Origin: Amarolinea aalborgensis
GTDB taxonomy: Bacteria; Chloroflexota; Anaerolineae; SSC4; Amarolineaceae
Direction of reading: 5' to 3'
Assembly: GCF_900491745.1 (NCBI RefSeq)
Contig: NZ_UETR01000004.1
Location: 1 to 64,000 of the forward strand
Length of the DNA stretch: 64,000 nt
Below the pieces are notes generated by a model. That model was not told where the DNA came from, did no database searches, and saw nothing but the letters and a program-made list of their open reading frames with translations. Positions within the stretch are counted from its first letter, which is position 1; each line of letters opens with the position of its first letter. The translations under genes were made by a program, and so were the position numbers. This document shows positions 9,801 through 18,127 of this stretch, one piece after another.

Positions 9801-10947
9801 GCAGCGGATCGAGGTTGGTAATGCCGGTGACGTAGGCGACGACCGAACCCGCGCCGGAGCCGCGCACGTTGTACCAGATGCCGCGCTCCCGTGCGTAGCG
9901 GCAGAGGTCGCCCACGATCAGGAAATAGACATCGAAGCCCATCTCGTGGATGACCTTTAGCTCGTGTTCGAAACGGCGGCGTACGGCTGGATCGTCCGCG
10001 CGGCCGTCATAACGCTGACGCAGGCCGGTTTCAGCCAGGTGGCGCAGGTAGCTCTCATAGTCGTGACCCGCAGGCATGGGGAAGGGCGGCAGATGGTAAT
10101 TCCGGTCCTCCACATCCACGTTGCACATGTCGGCGATCAGCAAAGAATTGGAGAGGGCGCCGGGGTATGCGCCGAAGAGCTTGTCCATCTCCTCTGCGCT
10201 GCGCACATAGTACGAGCCATCGCTCATGCGCAGACGCTCTTTCGCAGTCATCGCAGCGGTGGTCTGGATGCAGAGCAGCACATCGTGCGGATTGGCGTCG
10301 CGTGCTTTGACATAATGCACATCGTTCGTTGCCAACAGCGGCAGGTCATACTGGCGGCTGAATTCGATCAACTGCCGATTGACCTGGTCGAGTTCCGGGA
10401 TGCTGTGCTCTTGTAATTCCAGGTAGTAGCGCCCCGGCCCAAAGACATCACGATACCAGTGGACGCGTTCCACCGCCTCGCGCTCACGGCCCTGGCTGAG
10501 CAGGTGGGGAATTTCGGAGGCCAGGCAGCCGCTCGTGCAGATCAGCCCCTGCGCGTGTTTTTCCAGGAAGGCTTTGTCAATGCGTGGGCGGTAGTAGTAA
10601 CCTTCGAGCTGCGCGTGCGTGCAGACTTTGAGCAGGTTGCGGTAGCCAATTTCGTTCTCAGCCAGCAGCAGCAGGTGATGGCGCGCTTTGTCCAGCGTTG
10701 CGTCGCGACCTTCCATCGGCCGGCCGTGCTTGGTCAAGTACGCCTCCACGCCAACGATGGGCTTGATGCCTTCCTTCTTGCAGGCGCGGAAGAAGTCAAT
10801 GACCCCATGCATGGTGCCATGATCGGTCAGGGCCATCGCCTTCTGACCCAGGCTGGCCGCGTGCTTGACCAGGTCATTGACTCGGCCCAGGCCATCGAGC
10901 AGCGAAAATTCGGAATGGACGTGTAGGTGAACGAACTCGGGCGCCAT
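6874..10947 (-). CDS. dnaE: DNA polymerase III subunit alpha
   Basis: Catalytic subunit of the replicative polymerase, 1357 residues from the ATG at 10947. That start has GAGG upstream and yields M-A-P-E-F-V-H-L-H-V-H; the ATG at 10965 has no ribosome site. The PHP domain (H-V-H-S-E-F-S-L-L-D) comes first, then the polymerase core with the catalytic acidic motif P-D-F-D-L-D-F-P (near 400) and F-A-R-Y-G-F-N-R-A-H-A (near 745), then helix-hairpin-helix and OB domains. Unusual is a long low-complexity linker of about 150 residues with runs of Asp (around 1159-1182) and Ala/Thr, followed by a conserved-looking C-terminal piece of about 85 residues. It is longer than the common DnaE1 length of about 1160. 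Confidence 0.96.
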   Translation of the reverse strand: MAPEFVHLHVHSEFSLLDGLGRVNDLVKHAASLGQKAMALTDHGTMHGVIDFFRACKKEGIKPIVGVEAYLTKHGRPMEGRDATLDKARHHLLLLAENEIGYRNLLKVCTHAQLEGYYYRPRIDKAFLEKHAQGLICTSGCLASEIPHLLSQGREREAVERVHWYRDVFGPGRYYLELQEHSIPELDQVNRQLIEFSRQYDLPLLATNDVHYVKARDANPHDVLLCIQTTAAMTAKERLRMSDGSYYVRSAEEMDKLFGAYPGALSNSLLIADMCNVDVEDRNYHLPPFPMPAGHDYESYLRHLAETGLRQRYDGRADDPAVRRRFEHELKVIHEMGFDVYFLIVGDLCRYARERGIWYNVRGSGAGSVVAYVTGITNLDPLPNNLIFERFLNPGRVSMPDFDLDFPDDQREEMIRYTIARYGEDQVAQIVTFGRMKARAAVRDVGRVMEIPLPEVDRVAKMIPNIPGKPVSIKEALEQIPDLKQSYDEQAQVRELLETASLIEGVARHASIHAAAVIVADKPLIHYTPLMRPQKSAITKMVTQYEFPVLESIGLLKVDFLGLSTLSVMREATRLIAERHGVRYTLDNIPLDDVESYKLLASGEVAGVFQVEGAGMRRVLTEMQPHEFNNIVAAISLYRPGPMDFIPEYIACLHGRKKPEYVHPALEPILGETYGVCIYQEQIIQLLTLVAGYTAGEADLVRRAISKKKADVIEKERAKFAQGTARTSGLTHEEADKIWDALEGFARYGFNRAHAADYAVICVQTAYLKAHYPLEFMAAQLLVERDKSDKVTNFITECRRMGIEVLSPALNASGLDFTIEQRPADTPPPVGHDTHIAYHFPIPRGAAIRFGLAAVKNVGEGPVETILEARQAGGPFRSLEDLCQRVDLRKVTRRPLECLIKVGALDDFGERAQLLAAVDGMMGESAAAHEAKEVGQMSIFDLFSGKSSGAGHAMTKIRLPKVDAAKSRERLTWEKELLGVYASSHPLQQITVDVSDLVTCQCGAVDATRAGQSLLLIGMLTEIKQIVTKKGEPMGFCTLEDLGGSVELTIFPRTYAEVRDRLALEKVVLVRGKVDARDGGRVSILVDVVQDYVDRAKILLDGAAMRPPSQASRATSATGNGKVYDAQFGPSRPDAAAPLPREKIGSGGPIAGAWYNFGDAGGDEEDDDDMPALLMTDDDDDDNGWQAAPEPTAPLGGQEVMDRQTTAQLTAVSGQATAHTQAAATPQAPRSVPQTMAAAPAVTAAPVRVIADAPMTLYDGGRELADAATEAPPLRKVHVTVLRSSSAEEDKRRLGQIYDVMRRHRDAQSRDHFVLYLTQGAQRMMLDFPNDPTTCSPALQAELARIVGWDGLRVESV

Positions 10948-10985
10948 GGAACGAGCCTCATACATTGCGAGATTGGTGCGGCTGA

Positions 10986-11014
10986 ACTATACACCAGGCG
11001 GTGGATTTCATCAA
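10986..11014 (-). promoter_or_regulatory. predicted sigma-70 promoter for dnaE
   Basis: On the minus strand TTGATG (11014-11009) and TATAGT (10991-10986) are separated by 17 bases, about 40 bases before the dnaE start. The match to consensus is good; activity is not shown. Confidence 0.6.
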
Positions 11015-11066
11015 CATTTGCCACCCTGGCTGCCGCTGACACCATCGTCCGCGTCTTTATCCAACC

Positions 11067-11723
11067 TCAATAGTTCTCCAGCGGCGTCTCTTCATACCAC
11101 CAGAAGCCGTGCGTCAGGACGTAGAGGCGATCCTGTCGGCCCAGCCAGCCGCACACGCAGCCCTCCCGCCAGCGCGCGCTGCTGTCGCTTAGATACTTGA
11201 AGCCGCCAAAGAACTGCGGCGCGTAGGCCTGATAGCGAAAGCCCGCGGCGCTGACTGCCTCTTCAGGCAGCACCATCGTGTTCGTGCGCACCACCTCGTG
11301 CGGGCAAACACCCTGCACGCTGATTGCCAGTCCTGTCTCCAGGATCAATTTTTCGCGGCGCAGCCCCTCGTCGTCATCGAAGCCCAGGGCGGCCGCGTAA
11401 GGCGCTTCATAGTGTAGACCCAATTCGCCGCCCAGGCGCTGAATCTCGTGCAACTGGCGCATGGCGGTCAGCGCGAAAGGGTTGTAGTGCAGCGCATGCA
11501 GGCGTACAAAATAGCTGGCTGTTGCGCCCTGGTCGTGTTCGATCTGCGCCAGGCGCAAGGCGTTGACGACGGTGAAATCAATGTCATGGCGCAGCAGGAG
11601 GACGCGATCGGCGCCGCTTGCCTTGCCGTCGAGGAGGTCTCGAAAACTGACGCAGGCATAGCCCAATGCCTGCGCCTCGGTCAAAATTTCCTGGTAATGG
11701 GCAAACGCAAAGTTGCAGTTCAT
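11067..11723 (-). CDS. polysaccharide deacetylase-like protein (WbmS-type)
   Basis: A 218-residue protein with the signature of the WbmS-like branch of carbohydrate esterases: L-L-R-H-D-I-D-F (46-50 carries the His/Asp pair), L-G-L-H-Y-E (His104) and a C-terminal L-T-H-G-F-W-W-Y. These would form the metal site of a NodB-like deacetylase. No signal peptide is seen, so the target may be a cytoplasmic sugar precursor. It is the last gene of the string that begins with yqeY, 15 bases after the biotin carboxylase gene. Family assignment rests on motif pattern only. Confidence 0.6.
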   Translation of the reverse strand: MNCNFAFAHYQEILTEAQALGYACVSFRDLLDGKASGADRVLLLRHDIDFTVVNALRLAQIEHDQGATASYFVRLHALHYNPFALTAMRQLHEIQRLGGELGLHYEAPYAAALGFDDDEGLRREKLILETGLAISVQGVCPHEVVRTNTMVLPEEAVSAAGFRYQAYAPQFFGGFKYLSDSSARWREGCVCGWLGRQDRLYVLTHGFWWYEETPLENY

Positions 11724-11738
11724 GATAATCAGTGACTG

Positions 11739-13253
11739 TCAGCGGCTGCGACCCAGCCGGAAGTGATCCGCCTGGCGCCAGGGGTTGAACGGATCGCCGG
11801 TTGGCGCGGCCGCGCTTGGGCTGCTTGCGCCAACGACCGCCTGACCTTCAAGCAGATCAGACAGCGCAGCCGCAATCAGCGCCTCATCGGGCACGGGATC
11901 GTACGCTGGCTGCCAGTCCGCAAAGTGTTCCTCGACAAAGTGCGTCGTGGCTTCGCCCGCCTGGAAGACTGGATGCTGGATAACCGCCAGCAGGAAGGGG
12001 ATGTTGGTGGTAACGCCCAAGACGATGTAGTGCTCCAGCGCCCAGGCCATCTTGCCCAGGGCATCGGCGCGATTCTGGCCCCACACAATCAGCTTTGCCA
12101 TCATCGGGTCGTAGTGCAGCATCACCTCCGCGCCAGTGCTGATGCCAGCGTCCACGCGCACGCCCGGCCCTACCGGCTCGACCGCGCGCAGCACCTTGCC
12201 GATGCTGGGCAGGAAGTGGTTGGCCGGGTCTTCGGCGTAGATGCGACATTCGATGGCGTGCCCGCGCTGGGTGATCTGCGCCTGGCTAAAGGGCAGCGGC
12301 TCTCCGGCGGCGACCAACAACTGCGCCTTGACCAGGTCAATCCCGGTCACCGCTTCGGTGATCGGATGTTCCACCTGGAGGCGGGTGTTCATCTCCAGGA
12401 AGTAGAAGTTGCGCTCACGATCCACCAGGAACTCGATCGTGCCGGCGTTGGTGTAGTTGACGGCGCGCGCGGCTTGCACGGCGGCCGCGCCCATGGCCGC
12501 GCGCAACGCCGGCGTCAGCACCGGCGACGGCGTTTCTTCAATGATCTTCTGATGGCGGCGCTGTACCGAGCACTCGCGCTCGAACAGGTGCACAACATTC
12601 CCGTGCTGATCGCCCATCACCTGGAACTCGACATGGCGCGGTTCGGCCAGGTATTTTTCCAGGTAGATGCGGTCATCGCCAAACGCGTTCTGCGCCTCGC
12701 GCCGTGCAGATTGCAGCGCGTCCGCCAGGTCTTGCGGCCGCGCCACGATGCGCATGCCTTTGCCGCCGCCGCCGGCCGCGGCTTTGACCAGCAGCGGAAA
12801 GCCGAGCGAGTCGGCAGCCGCCAGCAGATCGGCATCCGCTGTGCTTTCCTGGTAGCCTGGCACCATCGGTACGCCGGCCGTGCGCATGGCCGCACGTGCG
12901 GCGGTCTTGCTGCCCATCGCGCGCATCGCCTCTGGCGTCGGGCCGATGAAGACCAGACCCGCCTTGCGCACGGCCGCGGCAAAGTCGGCGTTTTCGGACA
13001 AAAAGCCGTAGCCCGGATGAATGGCCTGGCAGCCCCGCTCCACGGCAGCCTGGATGATGGTATTCCCACGCAGGTACGATTGGCCGGGCGCGGGCGGGCC
13101 GATGAGCACGGCTTCATCAGCCAGCGCAGTGTGCAGCGCCTGCGCATCGGCCTCAGAGTAGACGGCCACGGTGCGGATGCCCATTTCCTGGCAGGCGCGA
13201 ATGAGGCGCACCGCAATCTCGCCGCGGTTGGCAATTAGGACTTTTTCAAACAT
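11739..13253 (-). CDS. acyl-CoA carboxylase, biotin carboxylase subunit without a carrier domain
   Basis: ATP-dependent carboxylation of biotin for an acetyl-, propionyl- or methylcrotonyl-CoA carboxylase. I start at the ATG at 13253 (M-F-E-K-V-L-I-A-N-R-G-E), with GGGGA ahead, rather than at 13322; the product has 504 residues. The ATP-grasp glycine loop G-G-G-G-K-G is at about 159-164 and the metal-binding E-M-N-T-R-L-Q-V-E-H-P near 284. The end reads D-P-F-N-P-W-R-Q-A-D-H-F-R-L, which in full-length alpha subunits leads into the BT and biotinyl domains; here a stop follows and no A-M-K-M motif exists. The carrier must therefore come from elsewhere. The carboxyltransferase partner is encoded at 14061-15671. 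Confidence 0.88.
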   Translation of the reverse strand: MFEKVLIANRGEIAVRLIRACQEMGIRTVAVYSEADAQALHTALADEAVLIGPPAPGQSYLRGNTIIQAAVERGCQAIHPGYGFLSENADFAAAVRKAGLVFIGPTPEAMRAMGSKTAARAAMRTAGVPMVPGYQESTADADLLAAADSLGFPLLVKAAAGGGGKGMRIVARPQDLADALQSARREAQNAFGDDRIYLEKYLAEPRHVEFQVMGDQHGNVVHLFERECSVQRRHQKIIEETPSPVLTPALRAAMGAAAVQAARAVNYTNAGTIEFLVDRERNFYFLEMNTRLQVEHPITEAVTGIDLVKAQLLVAAGEPLPFSQAQITQRGHAIECRIYAEDPANHFLPSIGKVLRAVEPVGPGVRVDAGISTGAEVMLHYDPMMAKLIVWGQNRADALGKMAWALEHYIVLGVTTNIPFLLAVIQHPVFQAGEATTHFVEEHFADWQPAYDPVPDEALIAAALSDLLEGQAVVGASSPSAAAPTGDPFNPWRQADHFRLGRSR

Positions 13254-13365
13254 GCGATTTTCCCCATTGGCGTCAGTCCTCGTAGGTTCGGCATCCTGGC
13301 CGGACGGCGCTGGCGCAGCCAAGCACGCTCTGTGGCAGCCGGCGTCGTCACGGCGGAGGTGTGAC

Positions 13366-13989
13366 CTACACAGCGGCCGCTTCTTTGATGACCCGCAGGT
13401 GCGACGCGCTTGCGGGCGAAATCGTCTCGATTTTGTCGTACACGTCGGCCAGGCTCAGCTGGCACTGAATGGACGGGATAACCACAGCCGCGTCCAGTCC
13501 ACTGCGCTCGGCAAACAGCCAGGCGCCATCCTCTTGCCGTGCAAAATGCTCGATGCGCGCAATGTCCTGCGCCACCAAGAGATAGTCGCTCAGCGATTCC
13601 AGCGTGCGGTACTGCGCGAACTTCTCACCCCGGTCGTACGCCTCGGTGGATTTGGACAGCACTTCGATGATGACCGTGGGGTTGAGCAGGGTGTCTTCTT
13701 CCTGATCGTCAAAGCGAGGCTGGCCGCAGACCACGACCACATCCGGGTAAGTGTACAATCCCGTGGCGCTGACCTTGACGCGCAGGTCGCTGGCGAACAC
13801 ATCGCACGATCGGCCTTTGAGCTGTACAAATAAGGAAGCGACACAATTGACCATGATCCGCACGTGCCGGGGACTGGCGCCCGCCAGGGCAAAAATCTCG
13901 CCCGCATAGTATTCGCTCTTGGTTTCGGCCTTACGCTCATACGCCAGGTATTCCTGCGGGGTCAGAAAAGGTTTCAGTTGGACGCTCAT
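13366..13989 (-). CDS. Uma2-family (DUF820) putative endonuclease
   Basis: A 207-residue protein with the Uma2/DUF820 pattern: N-terminal T-P-Q-E-Y-L-A-Y-E, then F-A-S-D-L-R-V-K, Y-P-D-V-V-V-V and P-T-V-I-I-E-V-L-S-K, which make up the PD-(D/E)xK-like core, ending with a small beta region. These genes are abundant in cyanobacteria and Chloroflexota and their function is unsettled. It sits between the two subunit genes of an acyl-CoA carboxylase, which looks like an insertion into that operon. AAGGAT precedes the ATG. Confidence 0.8.
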   Translation of the reverse strand: MSVQLKPFLTPQEYLAYERKAETKSEYYAGEIFALAGASPRHVRIMVNCVASLFVQLKGRSCDVFASDLRVKVSATGLYTYPDVVVVCGQPRFDDQEEDTLLNPTVIIEVLSKSTEAYDRGEKFAQYRTLESLSDYLLVAQDIARIEHFARQEDGAWLFAERSGLDAAVVIPSIQCQLSLADVYDKIETISPASASHLRVIKEAAAV

Positions 13990-14060
13990 GGTTCTATCCT
14001 TGTCAGTTTGCCGTAATTTTTGCCACGAATGGCTCGAATTGGACGAATGGTCGTGACGGG

Positions 14061-15671
<1,611 letters not shown>

Positions 15672-15686
15672 GGTAGTCCTCGTCCC

Positions 15687-16133
15687 CTAGTTGGTAAGCA
15701 GTTCTTGCACGACCTGATTGACCAGTTTGCCATCTGCGCGGCCCTTGACCTGCGCCATCAGGTGTTTCATCACCAGGCCGGCCTGCGCCTTGCCGCTGAC
15801 ACCCAGCTCGCTGATGGCCTCGCGCACCAGGGCTTCGATCTCGGCCCGGCCCATCTGCTGGGGCAGATAGGTTTCCAGAATAGCCAGCTCGGCCCGCTCC
15901 TGCTCCACCAGGTCCTGACGCCCACCTTTGTGGAACTCCTCGATGGACTCACGATGGCGCTTGGCGTCGCGGCGAATGACATCGAGCACCTCAGCGTCGT
16001 TGAGGGGATGTCCTACCTCTACTTCCAGATAATTGATGCCAGTGAGCACCTGGCGCAGGGTGTCGCGGCGGCGGGCATCCCGCGCCTTCATGGCTTCGTG
16101 TAATTCCTGGTTTAACTGCTCTTTGAGTGACAT
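15687..16133 (-). CDS. yqeY: GatB/YqeY domain protein
   Basis: A 148-residue protein that is a stand-alone version of the C-terminal tRNA-binding domain of GatB. I start at the ATG at 16133 (M-S-L-K-E-Q-L-N-Q-E-L) because GGAGG lies seven bases before it; an in-frame start at 16175 lacks this. Helical throughout, with K-A-R-D-A-R-R-R-D-T-L-R near the N terminus and the C-terminal V-K-G-R-A-D-G-K-L-V-N. It may assist tRNA amidation or a related process. First gene of the carboxylase-containing string. Confidence 0.9.
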   Translation of the reverse strand: MSLKEQLNQELHEAMKARDARRRDTLRQVLTGINYLEVEVGHPLNDAEVLDVIRRDAKRHRESIEEFHKGGRQDLVEQERAELAILETYLPQQMGRAEIEALVREAISELGVSGKAQAGLVMKHLMAQVKGRADGKLVNQVVQELLTN

Positions 16134-16200
16134 AGTTGCCTCCGATGCGGGGGATACCTCTATTTTACCCTGCAATCGAACGAATGGGCAAATGATTCAG

Positions 16201-16236
16201 CGAAATGAAACAGCGCCGGTCGGGAGACCGGCGCTG
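16201..16236 (-). terminator. Rho-independent terminator of the sulfur/cytochrome operon
   Basis: A perfect 11-bp stem, CAGCGCCGGTC (16211-16221) with GACCGGCGCTG (16226-16236) and a four-base loop, is followed on the minus strand by TTTCATTTCG. It lies 30 bases after the stop codon of the YeeE-rhodanese gene and before yqeY. Confidence 0.8.
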
Positions 16237-16265
16237 AACGGCGAAGCGATGGCGCGAGGCCGGGG

Positions 16266-17498
16266 TTAGCCGCAGCCACCGCCGCTGGGACCGCGCTTAA
16301 GCTTGAGCTGGATCTTGGGCGTAAATTCGATCTCAAACGCATGTGGATTGGGCGTGGCGGCGGGCGACTGCGCGCCCAACGCCAGCGTGAACGGATAGCG
16401 CAGACGGTCGTCGCCTGGCGAGGGCGTGGCTGGCGGCAGGGCGGGATCTGCGCTGGCAAAAGTTTCCAGCCAGTGGTTCACGCCACCCTCCAGGATGTAG
16501 GCATTCGGCACGCTTTCGGCGGTCAACATCTTCCAGGCCTCGGTGGCGGCCGTTTCATCATTGCTCATGGTGACAAAAACGGTGTTGGCCGGCTCCAGCA
16601 GCAGAGAGGGAATCAGGGTTGACAGCGCCGCGGGCGCAACTCGCTGCGCCCCGGCGATGTGGAATAAGTTGAAATCGCCCTCGCTGCGCATGTCGAGCAT
16701 GATGAGCTTCAGGTCGTCGTTGTGCAGCGCGCCCAGCAGCTCGGCTGGCGAGATCTGCACCGCGCGCTCGGCCAGCAGGGGCGCTTTGCTCGGCGCCAGG
16801 GCTTGCCACTTGTCGGCCGCGGTGGGCTGACCGATGACGATCAAGGCCACGGCCCCCAGGGTCAGCAGGCCGGCGCCGGCGTAGCGCAGCTTCGGCTCCA
16901 ACTTCAGGTTCTTGCCGCCTACAATGCGCTCTAGCTGCTCGCCGCCCCAGAACATGAAGAGGGCCATCAGCACGATGATCAGCACGACGACGCCTACCGG
17001 CAGTTTGAGCCAATCTTGAATGGTGAACCGGCCCAGGTAGGACGAATTCCAGAACCCGGCGAAGGAGTCCACGGTTTCGCCGAAGAGGAAGATGCCAAAG
17101 AGGCCGCCCAGGACGAAGAAGAGGCCATCGAGCTTGAAGGTGGCAAACGCAACCAGTGAGGTGCCGGGGCAGAAGCCGCCAATGATGAAACCTGCGCCCA
17201 TGATGAGGCCGCCGACGATGCCCGGCCACAGGTAGGTTGGGTTGACCCACACCAGGTTGTAGTCAAGCAACCCCAGGCCGACGGCGGCGAAGATCAGCAC
17301 CATCGCCGTGACGATGGCGCCGAACATCACCTTGAGCACGGTCAGGTCTCGAAAGTAGAACTGCCGCGCCAGTTTGAGCGAGTTGCCGAAGCCGGCGCTC
17401 TCCAGCACATAGCCGAAGCCAACGCCGATCAGCAGATAAACCACATACTGACCCCAGTGGCCGAGTAAGGTTGCCAGTGAAAGAGGAAAAGGCGCCAT
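16266..17498 (-). CDS. YeeE/YedE-type sulfur transporter fused to a degenerate rhodanese domain
   Basis: A 410-residue fusion. Start at the ATG at 17498 with AGGAG ahead; an earlier in-frame start at 17597 would run into the preceding gene. Residues 1-225 hold several membrane segments of the YeeE/YedE (TsuA-like) family with the conserved G-G-F-C-P-G-T-S-L-V (Cys110), a residue used for thiosulfate or related sulfur species in that family. Residues 245-350 fold-match rhodanese (L-D-M-R-S-E-G-D-F at 268, L-E-G-G-V-N-H-W near 337), but the active-site Cys position reads V-F-V-T-M-S-N-D, so catalysis by this domain is unlikely. The tail ends G-P-S-G-G-G-C-G. It follows the second permease by 26 bases. 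Confidence 0.85.
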   Translation of the reverse strand: MAPFPLSLATLLGHWGQYVVYLLIGVGFGYVLESAGFGNSLKLARQFYFRDLTVLKVMFGAIVTAMVLIFAAVGLGLLDYNLVWVNPTYLWPGIVGGLIMGAGFIIGGFCPGTSLVAFATFKLDGLFFVLGGLFGIFLFGETVDSFAGFWNSSYLGRFTIQDWLKLPVGVVVLIIVLMALFMFWGGEQLERIVGGKNLKLEPKLRYAGAGLLTLGAVALIVIGQPTAADKWQALAPSKAPLLAERAVQISPAELLGALHNDDLKLIMLDMRSEGDFNLFHIAGAQRVAPAALSTLIPSLLLEPANTVFVTMSNDETAATEAWKMLTAESVPNAYILEGGVNHWLETFASADPALPPATPSPGDDRLRYPFTLALGAQSPAATPNPHAFEIEFTPKIQLKLKRGPSGGGCG

Positions 17499-17524
17499 AC
17501 TGTGTCTCCTGTTCGATCCTGAAT

Positions 17525-18127
17525 CTAGTTCCAGAGCTTGCGCACGAAATAGGCCACCGCGTAGCCGCCGCCAAAGACGGCGAACATGAAGGCCCACGAG
17601 CCGACCGAGAGCACCGAGCCGCCGGAGAGCGCCTGCCCGGAGGTGCAGCCGCGGGCAAAGCGGGCGCCATAGCCCATGATCGCGCCGCCCAGGAAGGCCA
17701 TGAACCAGCGCGTGCGCGGGGTGATCTGCGGCCCGCGCACGGTTTCCACTTTCAGGCGGCCGTTGCGCCAGCCGGATAGAAAACCGCCGATGACGGTGCC
17801 GATGACCATGAACACCAGGTAGGAATCGAGCGGGTTCTTGTCACCCCCAGCCAGTTTCACCAGGTAGGGCACGCGATCCATGTGGCCCGGCGCAATCAGG
17901 TCTTCGAGGAAGCCAATGATGCTGTTCAGCCCGCCGGACGCGCCCAGACCGTTGCCGGTGAGGAAGAAGGCGGTGAACAGCACCAGGCCCAGCAGCGCGG
18001 CGGCCAGGTAGGGATGAATGTACTCTCTGGTGGTGCGCGCGGCAAAGACGCGCCCGGCCGCCGCCTTGAGCGCGGCCAGGCTAAACGGCGTTTTGCGTGG
18101 AGTAAGGGAATCGGTATTAGTTGCCAT
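17525..18127 (-). CDS. YeeE/YedE family permease
   Basis: A 200-residue membrane protein of the YeeE/YedE family. The key motif is A-R-G-C-T-S-G-Q-A-L-S-G-G around Cys161, matching the second half of TsuA-type carriers. Together with the neighbouring 410-residue protein it would form a two-gene sulfur-compound uptake system, probably moving thiosulfate, sulfide or sulfane sulfur across the membrane. Its start overlaps the end of the seven-heme cytochrome gene by 11 bases, so the genes are co-transcribed. Confidence 0.85.
   Translation of the reverse strand: MATNTDSLTPRKTPFSLAALKAAAGRVFAARTTREYIHPYLAAALLGLVLFTAFFLTGNGLGASGGLNSIIGFLEDLIAPGHMDRVPYLVKLAGGDKNPLDSYLVFMVIGTVIGGFLSGWRNGRLKVETVRGPQITPRTRWFMAFLGGAIMGYGARFARGCTSGQALSGGSVLSVGSWAFMFAVFGGGYAVAYFVRKLWN

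Noticed and set aside
13254..13365. Extra small gene between the biotin carboxylase and Uma2 genes
   Set aside because: Short frames there lack a ribosome site and any recognisable protein; the upstream extension of the carboxylase frame has no homology-like start.
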